DNA of 57,555 nucleotides from CAZAQB01 sp964487155 (lineage in GTDB: Bacteria > Pseudomonadota > Gammaproteobacteria > Nitrococcales > Nitrococcaceae), in the NCBI GenBank assembly GCA_964487155.1, contig CAZAQB010000005.1, positions 1-57,555 on the forward strand. The letters are read 5' to 3'. Both the position numbers and the translations under genes were made by a program. Under the pieces are notes generated by a model, which had not been told where the DNA came from, searched no databases, and saw only the letters and a program-made list of their open reading frames with translations. Of the stretch, positions 8,079 through 16,638 are shown in pieces; position 1 is the stretch's first letter, and every line of letters starts with the position of its first letter.

Positions 8079-8732
8079 TCAGCGCCCAGCCACAACCGCC
8101 GCCGTCGGGGCCGGACAGGCCGCCGGCCGCTGCGCAGCAGGCGCCGCCGCCGGGGCTGGTACCGGCCGGCCGGCCAGGGCGGCGGCCAGCACGGATGCCG
8201 CCAGGTCAGGGTCCGGAATGTCCCGCAACATGGGTTCGGGCCGGGTCATGCACCAGGGCCGCACGTGCGGCCACAGCACCACGTAGCTGGCGCGCTGGCC
8301 CGCCACTAGGCGCAGGGGGATATCGCCGCTGCCGTCGCGGTGTTCCCGCAGCGCCGCGGCATCGACGATGGGCAGGGGCACCGCCACGGTCATGGGCACC
8401 GCTACACCAACCCGCAGCACGACCCGGCGGTCGGTGATGCGGTAGTCGGCGGCGCGGGCGCTGGCCCAGGCGAGGCCGGTGAGCAGGCCCACCGCCAGGA
8501 TCCCGGGCACCAGGGTCAGGCCGGCCTCCTGGAGGGCGCCCGCCCCGGCACCGCCCGCCACGGCCTCCGCCAGCCGCCACAGGGCCAGCAGAGCGAAGTA
8601 CAGCGCCACCTTGCGGGCGTGGAAGGCATGCACCGCCAGGGACTGCCAGCGGGGCCGGCCCTGCCAGAGCAGCCGCTCGCCGGGGCCCATGCCCTCCGGC
8701 GCCACCACGGTGGGCTCGGCTGCCTGGCTCAC
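8079..8732 (-). CDS. puhB: photosynthetic complex assembly protein PuhB
   Basis: 217 residues with two to three membrane segments and a PH-like domain. Recognisable parts are GERLLWQGRPRWQSLAVHAFHARKV and the segment DYRITDRRVVLRVGVAVPMTV. PuhB dimers assist reaction-centre assembly. The GTG start overlaps the puhA stop as GTGA, indicating translational coupling. The C-terminus is an Ala/Pro-rich tail of about 35 residues that probably is unstructured. Confidence 0.92.
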   Translation of the reverse strand: MSQAAEPTVVAPEGMGPGERLLWQGRPRWQSLAVHAFHARKVALYFALLALWRLAEAVAGGAGAGALQEAGLTLVPGILAVGLLTGLAWASARAADYRITDRRVVLRVGVAVPMTVAVPLPIVDAAALREHRDGSGDIPLRLVAGQRASYVVLWPHVRPWCMTRPEPMLRDIPDPDLAASVLAAALAGRPVPAPAAAPAAQRPAACPAPTAAVVAGR

Positions 8733-9583
8733 AGCCAGGGCTCCTGGCGGTCCGGGGTGGCGTACAGATGGCCACCGCCGTAGTAGGCGCAGATGCGGTC
8801 TTCCTCGCGCAGGGTGATCTGGGTGGCCCGGGCCAGGGGCGGGACTTCGGCGATTTGCTCGGCCAGCAGCGAGACCACCTTCACCCGGCCGTGGCGGGGC
8901 TGCACCCGGGCGAAGTTGATGGGCAGCATCACCCGCCGGGCCCGGCGGCGGCCGGGGCGCTTGCCGGTGTCCTCGGCTTCCCCGGCTTCGGAAGCCTCCT
9001 CGGCATCGGCCACCGCGGCCCTGGGAAGCTCCACTTCCAGGTAGAGGATGCGGAACTCGCTGCGGTCCACCCAGACGTCATAGACCGTACCCGCCTCCCG
9101 GCCGTCGGCGGCCACCACCGGCATGCCCCGCGGGTCGGGATCCCGGGACGCGATGCCGAAGTCAGTGGCCACCCGCAGGGGGACGATCTTGGGCTCGCCC
9201 TCCCAGGTGAGGTCCGGCTTGTTCGAGCGCCGGGCGTAGGCGGCGGGGCCCACGGCATCCTTCAGGGGATTGCCGGTGGGCACCAACGGGGCCCCGGGCC
9301 AGCCGGCGGCGGGCCGGGCGGCGATCTCGCCCTGAGGCGGCTCGGCGCGGGGGGCGGTCTGGGTGCCGCCGTGGGGCAGGTGAAAGGTCTTGGGCGCGGG
9401 CGGCCGCGGGAAGCCCACCACGCTCACCCGGCCGCTGCGCTCGGAGCGGTCGGACTCCAGGGGATAGCCCTCGCGCTTGTCTTCCCGGCGCAGGTAGAAG
9501 ATCAGGCCGGCGAAGAAGATCCAGAAGGCGTAGAGCATGAGTTGGGCGACGTCGATGTAGCCCGTGATAGCGCCCGTGGGCAT
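8729..9583 (-). CDS. puhA: photosynthetic reaction centre subunit H
   Basis: 284 residues: one N-terminal transmembrane helix (about 12-31, AQLMLYAFWIFFAGLIFYLR) followed by REDKREGYPLE and a large cytoplasmic PRC-barrel domain. The H subunit caps the L/M dimer and controls proton delivery to QB. An acidic Glu/Ala-rich insert (about residues 195-215, EEASEAGEAEDTGKRPG) interrupts the barrel region and may be lineage-specific. GGAGG lies 7 nt before the ATG. Confidence 0.96.
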   Translation of the reverse strand: MPTGAITGYIDVAQLMLYAFWIFFAGLIFYLRREDKREGYPLESDRSERSGRVSVVGFPRPPAPKTFHLPHGGTQTAPRAEPPQGEIAARPAAGWPGAPLVPTGNPLKDAVGPAAYARRSNKPDLTWEGEPKIVPLRVATDFGIASRDPDPRGMPVVAADGREAGTVYDVWVDRSEFRILYLEVELPRAAVADAEEASEAGEAEDTGKRPGRRRARRVMLPINFARVQPRHGRVKVVSLLAEQIAEVPPLARATQITLREEDRICAYYGGGHLYATPDRQEPWL

Positions 9584-9607
9584 GGCAGCACCTCCGCAAT
9601 GTGACGG

Positions 9608-11044
9608 CTAGCCGGGAAAGCCGGCCAGCCCGAAGCGTTGTCGGGGCTGGATGGGCACGGCACTGGTGTCGGTACGCACCAGCGGGCCGATGGCCACCAG
9701 CGTGGCGAACAGCAACAGAATCTCGAGGTGGTAGACGGCCCCGTAACCGGTGGCCGGCCCGGTCAGCGCCGGGCCCAGGGCGCCCTGGGCAGCCAGGCCC
9801 GAGATCAGGTCCCGCAGGCCACCACCCAGGGCGATGGCAAGCCCCGCCGCGGAGGCTTGCACCGCGCCCCAGGCCCCCAGGGCCAGGCCGCTGTGGTCGC
9901 CCCGGGCCAGGTTCATGGCCGCGATCAGGGTACCGACGGCGAACAGCCCGCCGCCGAAGCCGATCAGCACCGTGCCGGCCCGGAACAGCCCGGCGGAGCC
10001 GAGCGGCGCGGCGAAGATCACCGCGCTGAAGGCCACCACGCCCCCCAGGGCGCCGAAGGCCGCCAGCCGGTAGGCGTTGGCGCCCCGGCCCAGGGCCCGG
10101 GCCGCCAGGGCGAAGCCGGCCAGGGTGCCGCCAGCCAGCAGCCCGGTAAGCAGGGTGGTGGCCCCGACCGACAGCCCCAGGATCTCGCCGCCATAGGGTT
10201 CCAACAGGATGTCCTGCATGCTGAAGCCGGCGGTGCCCAGGCCCACAGCCACCAGCAGCCGGCTGGACCGGCCGCCCTGGTTGAAGGCCTGCCAGGACTC
10301 CCGGAACCCCGGCCGGGGCCGGTCCGGGGCGGTCAGCGCCGGGTTACGGGCCTCCTGCTTCCAGAGCGCCACCACGTTCAGCGCCATGGTCACCAGGGCG
10401 GCCCCCTGAATCACCTGGATCAGCCGCACCTGGCTGAACTCCCCGAGCAGGGCGCCGAAGGCCAGCGCCGCCCCCACCATGCCCACCAGCAGCATGACGT
10501 AGAGCAGCGCCACCACCCGCGGCCGGGCCTGCTCGGGCGCCAGGTCGGTGGCCAGGGCCAGTCCGGCGGTCTGGGTGGTGTGCAGGCCCGCCCCCACCAG
10601 CAGGAAGGCCAGCGCCGCCCCGGCCTGGCCGACGGCGGGGTGCATGTGGCTGTCGCCGGAGAGCACGATCAGCGCGAAGGGCATGATGGCCAGACCGCCG
10701 AACTGCAGCAGGGTGCCCATCCAGATGTAGGGCACCCGGCGCCAGCCGAGCACCGAGCGGTGCACGTCGGAGCGGAACCCCAGCAGCGCCCGGAACGGCG
10801 CGAACACCAGCGGCAGGGACACCATCAGCGCCACCAGCGAGGCCGGCACCGAAAGCTCGAGGATCATCACCCGGTTGAGGGTGCCGGTGAGCAGCACCAC
10901 CGCCATGCCCACCGAAACCTGGAACAGGGCAAGCCGCAGCAGCCGGCCCAGGGGCAGCTCCGGGGTGGCGGCGTCGGCAAACGGCAGCAGCGCCGGCGTG
11001 AGCCGGGTCCAGCCCCGTGCCAGCTGGCGGTTCAGGCGTCGCAT
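9608..11044 (-). CDS. lhaA: LH1 assembly factor LhaA (PucC/BCH family MFS protein)
   Basis: 478 residues from MRRLNRQLARGW, with about 12 transmembrane helices. PucC/LhaA family hallmarks are LTGTLNRVMILELSVPASLVA, FRALLGFRSDVHRSVLGWRRVPYIW and SMQDILLEPYGGEILG. LhaA is needed for LH1 formation, probably by handing bacteriochlorophyll to the antenna polypeptides. The start overlaps the 3' end of bchM by 13 nt; an upstream extension inside bchM is possible but less likely. 24 nt before puhA. Confidence 0.92.
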   Translation of the reverse strand: MRRLNRQLARGWTRLTPALLPFADAATPELPLGRLLRLALFQVSVGMAVVLLTGTLNRVMILELSVPASLVALMVSLPLVFAPFRALLGFRSDVHRSVLGWRRVPYIWMGTLLQFGGLAIMPFALIVLSGDSHMHPAVGQAGAALAFLLVGAGLHTTQTAGLALATDLAPEQARPRVVALLYVMLLVGMVGAALAFGALLGEFSQVRLIQVIQGAALVTMALNVVALWKQEARNPALTAPDRPRPGFRESWQAFNQGGRSSRLLVAVGLGTAGFSMQDILLEPYGGEILGLSVGATTLLTGLLAGGTLAGFALAARALGRGANAYRLAAFGALGGVVAFSAVIFAAPLGSAGLFRAGTVLIGFGGGLFAVGTLIAAMNLARGDHSGLALGAWGAVQASAAGLAIALGGGLRDLISGLAAQGALGPALTGPATGYGAVYHLEILLLFATLVAIGPLVRTDTSAVPIQPRQRFGLAGFPG

Positions 11045-12009
11045 GCCCGCCGCAGCTCCAGGGCCTGGGAGGTATAGAAGCCCACCGCCACCCGGCGGCT
11101 GCGGCCCGGCCACCAGCCCCGGGGCTCCAGCACCGTGCGCAGCGACTCGTGCAGCCGGCGCTCGGACACCGGCTCGATGGCCGGCGCCCGGTCGCGCCGG
11201 GGAAACAGCCGGCCGGCGGCATGCATCAGCGCCAGCGCCGGCGTGCGCGGGGCAAATGTGAACAGCAGCGAGCCGCGGGTGCGCCCGGTCAGATCCGCCA
11301 GGGCCAGCACCATGTCGGCGCGGCGGTAGTGGATCAGGGCATCCATGGCCACCACGTGGTCGAAGCGGCCCAGCTCCGGGTCCAGCATGTCGCCGACCCG
11401 GAACGCCAGCCGGCCGGGGCCGGCCTCCCGCGCCGCGCGCTCCCGGCCCAGGTTCACCAGGGTCGGGGAGAGATCCACGGCCACCACGTCGGCACCCCGG
11501 CGGGCGGCCTCCACCGCCAGCATGCCGGTGCCGCAGCCGGCATCCAGCAGGCGCAGCCCGCTGAGATCGGCGGGCAGCCAGTCCAGCAGGGTGGCGCGCA
11601 TCTGTTCGCGGCCGGCGCGCACGGTGGCCCGGATGCGGCTCACCGGGGCATCCGAGGTGAGCCGCGACCAGGCCTCCACCGCGGTGCGGTCGAAATAGGT
11701 GCGCAGCTGGCCGCGGCGCTGGCGATAGGTGCTACCAGTCTCCTCATGAGTATTCTCAGGTTCAGCGAGGCTCTCGGGTGTCGTGGCTAGGCGCGAGGAG
11801 CGCGGTGTAGCACCGCTACATGAGCGACGAACAACAACGCCAGGGCGCCCGAGAGCCTCGCCCGCAGGGAGCGCCTGTGCGGTCCGCCTGCGGCGTTGCG
11901 CTCGCTCTACGTGACCCTGCCACGCCGTCGCTCCCGCGCCTTGCAGGCGAACCGCACAGGCGCTCTGATCCCTGAAAATATTCCTGAGAAGACTGGTCAG
12001 CGTGTGCAT
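11032..12009 (-). CDS. bchM: Mg-protoporphyrin O-methyltransferase BchM with an in-frame repeat insertion
   Basis: SAM-dependent methyltransferase that esterifies the C13 propionate of Mg-protoporphyrin IX. The normal domain is the last 233 residues, from STYRQRRGQLRTYFDRTA, with the SAM motif LLDAGCGTGMLAVEAARRGA and the substrate region VAMDALIHYR. The nearest in-frame ATG/GTG/TTG upstream is the ATG at 12009, one base after the bchL stop. From there the frame reads MHTL, then 88 codons that coincide with two inverted repeat elements (11734-11997), then STYRQ. Without the insert the protein would start MHTLSTYRQRR, a normal BchM N-terminus. No stop is introduced. Whether the extension is translated or removed is unknown. 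Confidence 0.85.
   Translation of the reverse strand: MHTLTSLLRNIFRDQSACAVRLQGAGATAWQGHVERAQRRRRTAQALPAGEALGRPGVVVRRSCSGATPRSSRLATTPESLAEPENTHEETGSTYRQRRGQLRTYFDRTAVEAWSRLTSDAPVSRIRATVRAGREQMRATLLDWLPADLSGLRLLDAGCGTGMLAVEAARRGADVVAVDLSPTLVNLGRERAAREAGPGRLAFRVGDMLDPELGRFDHVVAMDALIHYRRADMVLALADLTGRTRGSLLFTFAPRTPALALMHAAGRLFPRRDRAPAIEPVSERRLHESLRTVLEPRGWWPGRSRRVAVGFYTSQALELRRACDA
11734..11861 (+). repeat. structured repeat element, copy A (inside the 5' end of bchM)
   Basis: Starts ACCAGTCTCCTCATGAG, then an arm GCGAGGCTCTCGGG (11765-11778) that pairs perfectly with CCCGAGAGCCTCGC (11848-11861). Wobble pairs extend the stem further in. The stem encloses a core containing GGCGCG, a TGTAGCACCGCTACA mini-hairpin and ACAACAACGCC. 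The copy facing it has the same ends and core but a different stem sequence. Confidence 0.8.
11868..11997 (-). repeat. structured repeat element, copy B (inverted relative to copy A)
   Basis: Read on the minus strand it starts ACCAGTCTTCTCAGG, followed by an arm AGCGCCTGTGCGGT that pairs with ACCGCACAGGCGCT, extended by CGCCTGC to a 22-bp stem with one G-T pair. The core (GGCGCGGGAGCG ... GCGCAACGCC) resembles that of copy A. The outer ends of A and B are ACCAGTC and GACTGGT, so the pair is a composite inverted repeat of 264 bp. Confidence 0.8.
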
Positions 12010-12010
12010 G

Positions 12011-12922
12011 TCAGTCGAACCCCAGCAGGTCAAAGATGTCCCGGTCCTTCATCGGCGCGGCCACCAGAGGCTCGGTGCCGGCCCACAGGGCGGCGGCGAG
12101 ACGCAGGTATTCGTCCTGCACCGCCCGCACCTCGGCGCTGTCCTCCATCTCGAACAGCACCGATTTCTTGAGCCGGCTGCGGCGGATCGCGTCCAGGTCC
12201 GGGAAGTGCGCCACGGTGCTCAGGCCGACCCGGTCGTTGAAGCGGTCGATCTCGTCGGTGGCGGCGCTGCGGTTGGCAATCACGCCGCCGAGGCGTACCC
12301 GGTAGTTCTTCGCCTTGGCCTGGATGGCGGCGACGATGCGGTTCATGGCGAAGATGGAGTCGAAGTCGTTGGCGGTGACGATCAGCGCCCGCTCGGCATG
12401 CTGCAGGGGCGCGGCGAAGCCGCCGCAGACCACGTCGCCGAGCACGTCGAAGATCACCACGTCGGTGTCTTCCAGCAGGTGGTGCTCCTTGAGCAGCTTC
12501 ACCGTCTGGCCCACCACGTAGCCGCCGCAGCCGGTGCCGGCCGGCGGCCCGCCGGCCTCCACGCACATCACGCCGTTGAAGCCCTGGTAGACGAAGTCCT
12601 CGGTGCGCAGCTCCTCGGGATGGAAGTCCACCGACTCCAGCACGTCGATCACCGTCGGCACCAGGCGCTTGGTGAGGGTGAAGGTGGAGTCGTGCTTGGG
12701 GTCGCAGCCGATCTGCAGCACCCGCTTGCCCAGCTTGGAGAAGGCCGCCGACAGGTTGGACGAGGTGGTGCTCTTGCCGATGCCGCCCTTGCCGTAGACG
12801 GCGAACACCTTGGCACCGTCGATCTCCACGGTGGGGTCCAGGGGCACCTGCACGCTGCCGGGGCCGTCCAGCGGCAGGCGGCGCGCCCGGGGCGGGGCGA
12901 CAGGTATCTCGGTGACGCTCAT
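12011..12922 (-). CDS. bchL: light-independent protochlorophyllide reductase iron protein BchL
   Basis: 303 residues, NifH-like ATPase that passes electrons to BchNB. P-loop GKGGIGKST at about 44-52, CDPKHDST, and the two Cys-bearing loops that hold the inter-subunit 4Fe-4S cluster (GGPPAGTGCGGYVVG and FDVLGDVVCGGF). The ATG overlaps the bchH stop as ATGA. The N-terminal extension of about 35 residues before the NifH core is usual for BchL. Confidence 0.97.
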   Translation of the reverse strand: MSVTEIPVAPPRARRLPLDGPGSVQVPLDPTVEIDGAKVFAVYGKGGIGKSTTSSNLSAAFSKLGKRVLQIGCDPKHDSTFTLTKRLVPTVIDVLESVDFHPEELRTEDFVYQGFNGVMCVEAGGPPAGTGCGGYVVGQTVKLLKEHHLLEDTDVVIFDVLGDVVCGGFAAPLQHAERALIVTANDFDSIFAMNRIVAAIQAKAKNYRVRLGGVIANRSAATDEIDRFNDRVGLSTVAHFPDLDAIRRSRLKKSVLFEMEDSAEVRAVQDEYLRLAAALWAGTEPLVAAPMKDRDIFDLLGFD

Positions 12923-15900
12923 GCGGCCACTCCCTCTCCGATCCCTTCGAGGCGGTCTTCCAGCTCTTCGCCGGCCTCCCGCAGGGCCTCCAGCATGGCC
13001 TCGTCCGGCGCCCAGTAGCGGCGCTCCTGGGCTTCCAGCAGGCGGCCCGCCACCCGGGCGGAGGCGGTGGGGTTGAGTTTCGCCAGGCGCTCGCGCATGG
13101 CGGCGTCCAGCACGAAGGTCTGGGTCAGGCGCTGGTAGACCCAGGGCGCCACCGCGCCGGTGGTGGCCGACCAGCCCAGGGTGTTGGTGATGTGCACCTC
13201 GATCTGGCGCACGCCCTCGTAGCCGTGCTCGAGCATGCCCTCGTACCACTTGGGATTGAGCATGCGGGTGCGGGTCTCCAGCGCCACCTGGTCGGCCAGG
13301 GTGCGCACCTGGCCCTCGCCGCCGCGGGTCTGGTCACCGATGTACACCGGCACCTCGCCGCCCCGGGCCGTGGTCACCGCCCGGCTGATGCCGCCCAGGG
13401 TGTCGAAGTAGTGGTCCACGGTGGTGACGCCCAGCTCCACCGACTCCAGGTTCTGGTAGGCGAGCTGGACCCCGCCCAGGATGCTCTGCAGCAGCTCGGC
13501 CTGGCGCACCGGCTGCCCGGAGCGGCCGTAGGCGTAGCACTTGCGCCGGGCGTAGCTGGCGGCGAGCTCGCCGTCGTCCTCCCAGCAGCCGCTGTCCACC
13601 AGCTGGCCGACGTTGGAGCCGTAGGCGCCGTCGGCATTGCTGAACACCCGCAGCGCGGCGGTCTCCAGGTCGCAGCCGTGGGCCTGCTGGTAGGCCAGGG
13701 CGTGGCGGCGCACCGGGTTGCGCTCCGCGGGCTCATCGGCGCTGGCGGCGAGATAGGCGGCCTCGGCCAGCATCCGGGTCTGCAGGGGCAGCAGGTCGCG
13801 GAAGATGCCGGACAGGGTGACCATGACGTCCACGCGCGGCCGGCCCAGCTCCTCCAGGGGGATGAGGCTCGCGCCGGCGAGCCGGCCGTAGCCGTCGAAG
13901 CGCGGCCGGGCGCCGATCAGGGCCAGCGCCTGGCCGATGGGTCCGCCCTCGTTCTTCAGGTTGTCGGTGCCCCACAGCACCAGGGCCACCAGTTCCGGCA
14001 GGCCGTTGCCGTCGGCGGCGTGGCGCGCCAGCAGCCGCTCGGCCTGGCGGGCACCGTCGGCCACCGCAAAGCGGCTCGGCAGGCGGAACGGGTCGAAACC
14101 GTGCAGGTTGCGTCCGGTGGGCAGCACCGCCGGGTTGCGCAGCACGTCGCCCCCCGGCGCCGGGCGCAGGTAGCGCCCGTCCAGGGCGCGCAGGATGGCG
14201 GGGATCTCCGGGCTCTCCCCCAGCAGCCGGGCCGACCGGGCCAGCGGCTCAAGGCGCTCCAGGGCCCGGGTCTCCGGCTCCAGGCCGGCCCCGCGCAGCG
14301 CCGCCTCGGCCGATTCGCCGCGCGCCAGGGCCTGCAGCACCGGCTCCGGCACCGCGCCGCCCTCCTCAGCCTCGGCCATGGCCCGGAGCCAGTCCAGACG
14401 CTGGTCCGGGGACACCGCCTCCCCCACCACGTGCAGGCCGTGGGGAATGAGGGTGGCCTCCAGTTCGCGCAGCCGGCCGGCCAGCTCGGCCACCCAGGCC
14501 CCGGCATCGGCCGGTTCGCCGCCGCCGGCGCCCTCCAGGTCCAGAGCCTGGGCCTGGGTGCGGATCAGCTCCAGCAGCCCGGCGCGCTCGGTCTCCGCCT
14601 GCTCTTCCGGGGCGGTGCCGCGCCAGCGCTCCAGGGAGTCCCTCAGGTCCAGCAGGTCGTTGTAGAGGCCCGCCTGGGTCACCGGCGGGGTCAGGTAGCT
14701 CACCAGGGTGGCGGCGGCGCGGCGCTTGGCGAGCGTCCCCTCGGAGGGGTTGTTGGCGGCGTAGAGGTAGAGGCTCGGGAGGTCGCCAATCAGCCGGTCC
14801 GGCCAGCAGCGCCCGGACAGCCCGGCCTGCTTGCCGGGCATGAATTCCAGGGCGCCGTGGGTGCCGAAGTGCAGCACCGCGTCGGCACAGAAGTCATCCT
14901 GCAGGTAACGGTAGAAGGCGCAGAACGCGTGGGTGGGGGCGAAGCTGCCGTCGAACAGCAGCCGCATGGGATCACCCTCGCTGCCGAACGCCGGCTGCAG
15001 GCCGACGAACACGTTGCCGAAGCGCTCGCCCAGCACGAACAGCGACGCCCCGTCGCTCTGCTGGCGGCCCGGCGCCGGGCCCCACTGGGCCTCGATCTCG
15101 GCCAGCCAGGGCTCCCGGCGCACATGGTCGTCGGCGCCGATACGCTCATGGACGTTGGCATGGGCGCCGAACTGCGCCGCGTTGCCGTCGATCACCCGGC
15201 GCCGCAGGGCCTCGGCATCCTCGGGCAGGTCTACGGTGTAGCCGTCGTCCCGGAGGGCCTTGAGGGTGTTCCACAGGGACGGGAACACCGACAGGTAGGC
15301 GGCGGTGCCGACGTTGCCGGCGTTCGGCGGGAAGCTGAACAGCACCACCGCCACGCGGCGCTGCGCGCGGGGCGTGGCGCGCAGCCGCACCAGCCGGTCC
15401 ACCCGCCCCGCCAGCATCGCCACCCGGTCCGGTTCCGGCGCCATGTCCCGCCGCCCGGCGCCGCCGGCGGCCGCCCGGCCGCCGAACACCATGGGGCCGG
15501 TGGCCCCGTCCAGCTCCGGGATGGCCACCATCATGGTGGCCTCCAGCGGCAGCAGGCCGCGCTCCGAGCCCTGCCACTGCTCCAGGGTCTGGAATTCCAC
15601 GGCCTGGGCCGCCAGGTAGGGCACGTCCAGGGACGCCAGCAGTTCCTCGGCGGCCCGGGCATCGTTGTAGGCCGGCCCGCCCACCAGCGAGAAGCCCGTG
15701 AGGGAGACCACCGCGTCCACCCGGGGCTGCCCGTCCTGCAGGAAGAACGCCTGCACGGCGGGGCGCGCGTCCAGGCCCGCGGCGAAGGCCGGCAGCACCC
15801 GGTAGCCGCGGGCCTCCAGGGCCGCGATCACGGCGTCGTAGTGGGCGGCATCCCCGGCCAGCACATAGGAGCGCATCAGCAGCAGGCCGACGGTGCCACG

Positions 15901-16638
15901 GCACTCGCCCGGCGGACTCGGCAGCCGGCGGGCGTCGGCGGCGATCCGCCCGGCGAGGCGGGGGTGGTAGACACCCACTTCGGGGTAGTCCACCGGCGCG
16001 GGCGCGGGGGCGATGTCCCGCAGACCGGCCCGCTCCCCAGTGGCGTAACGCCCCACCAGGAAGCGCACCAAGTGGGCCAGATTCTCGTCGGAAGCAGCCA
16101 GCCAGTACTGCATGGTGAGGAAGTAGGCGCGCAGGTCCTGGGCCATGCCGGGGATGAAGCGCAGGAAGCGGGGGATGCGCCTCAGCATGGCCAGCTGGCG
16201 GGCGCCGTCGCTGGCTCCGGGCTTGCGGCTTCCCCGCAGGCGGCGCAGCAGACCCATGGCGCCGCCCTGAGAGCGGTCCATGCGGAAGCCCCCCATGCGC
16301 GTCAGGCGCATCACTTCGCCGGCGGCCATGCAGGCGATCATGGCGTCGCAGTGATCCCGGCGGGCCTCCAGCGCCGGCAGGATGGGCTGAATGTGGTCCT
16401 CCATGAACAGCATGGTGACCAGCACGATGTCTCCCTGGGCGATGTCCGAGCGACAGCGCTCCAGGGCGGCGGCATCGTCCGCCCAGTCGGCGGCGGCATG
16501 GAAGCTCAGGCTGAGGCCGGGCAGCTCTCGCGCCAGCGCCGGGCGGGCACGCTCGGCGGCGCTGCGCAGGTGGCCATCGAGGGTCACCAGCACCACCCGC
16601 ACCGGCGTGCGGTCAACGACCGAAGTGCGCCTTGGCAT
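12919..16638 (-). CDS. bchH: magnesium chelatase subunit BchH
   Basis: 1239 residues, the porphyrin-binding subunit that inserts Mg2+ into protoporphyrin IX together with BchI and BchD. CobN/Mg-chelatase features are visible along the chain, including CMAAGEVMRLTRMGGF, FGTHGALEFMPGKQAGLSG and the C-terminal YQNLESVELGVTTVDHYFDTLGG. Normal full length. Its ATG overlaps the 3' end of bchB by 26 nt and its stop overlaps the bchL start. A single uninterrupted frame, so likely functional. Confidence 0.97.
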   Translation of the reverse strand: MPRRTSVVDRTPVRVVLVTLDGHLRSAAERARPALARELPGLSLSFHAAADWADDAAALERCRSDIAQGDIVLVTMLFMEDHIQPILPALEARRDHCDAMIACMAAGEVMRLTRMGGFRMDRSQGGAMGLLRRLRGSRKPGASDGARQLAMLRRIPRFLRFIPGMAQDLRAYFLTMQYWLAASDENLAHLVRFLVGRYATGERAGLRDIAPAPAPVDYPEVGVYHPRLAGRIAADARRLPSPPGECRGTVGLLLMRSYVLAGDAAHYDAVIAALEARGYRVLPAFAAGLDARPAVQAFFLQDGQPRVDAVVSLTGFSLVGGPAYNDARAAEELLASLDVPYLAAQAVEFQTLEQWQGSERGLLPLEATMMVAIPELDGATGPMVFGGRAAAGGAGRRDMAPEPDRVAMLAGRVDRLVRLRATPRAQRRVAVVLFSFPPNAGNVGTAAYLSVFPSLWNTLKALRDDGYTVDLPEDAEALRRRVIDGNAAQFGAHANVHERIGADDHVRREPWLAEIEAQWGPAPGRQQSDGASLFVLGERFGNVFVGLQPAFGSEGDPMRLLFDGSFAPTHAFCAFYRYLQDDFCADAVLHFGTHGALEFMPGKQAGLSGRCWPDRLIGDLPSLYLYAANNPSEGTLAKRRAAATLVSYLTPPVTQAGLYNDLLDLRDSLERWRGTAPEEQAETERAGLLELIRTQAQALDLEGAGGGEPADAGAWVAELAGRLRELEATLIPHGLHVVGEAVSPDQRLDWLRAMAEAEEGGAVPEPVLQALARGESAEAALRGAGLEPETRALERLEPLARSARLLGESPEIPAILRALDGRYLRPAPGGDVLRNPAVLPTGRNLHGFDPFRLPSRFAVADGARQAERLLARHAADGNGLPELVALVLWGTDNLKNEGGPIGQALALIGARPRFDGYGRLAGASLIPLEELGRPRVDVMVTLSGIFRDLLPLQTRMLAEAAYLAASADEPAERNPVRRHALAYQQAHGCDLETAALRVFSNADGAYGSNVGQLVDSGCWEDDGELAASYARRKCYAYGRSGQPVRQAELLQSILGGVQLAYQNLESVELGVTTVDHYFDTLGGISRAVTTARGGEVPVYIGDQTRGGEGQVRTLADQVALETRTRMLNPKWYEGMLEHGYEGVRQIEVHITNTLGWSATTGAVAPWVYQRLTQTFVLDAAMRERLAKLNPTASARVAGRLLEAQERRYWAPDEAMLEALREAGEELEDRLEGIGEGVAA

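Noticed and set aside
12010..12033. TTG start for bchM eight codons before the ATG at 12009
   Set aside because: It lies inside the bchL coding end and has no advantage over the ATG directly after the bchL stop.
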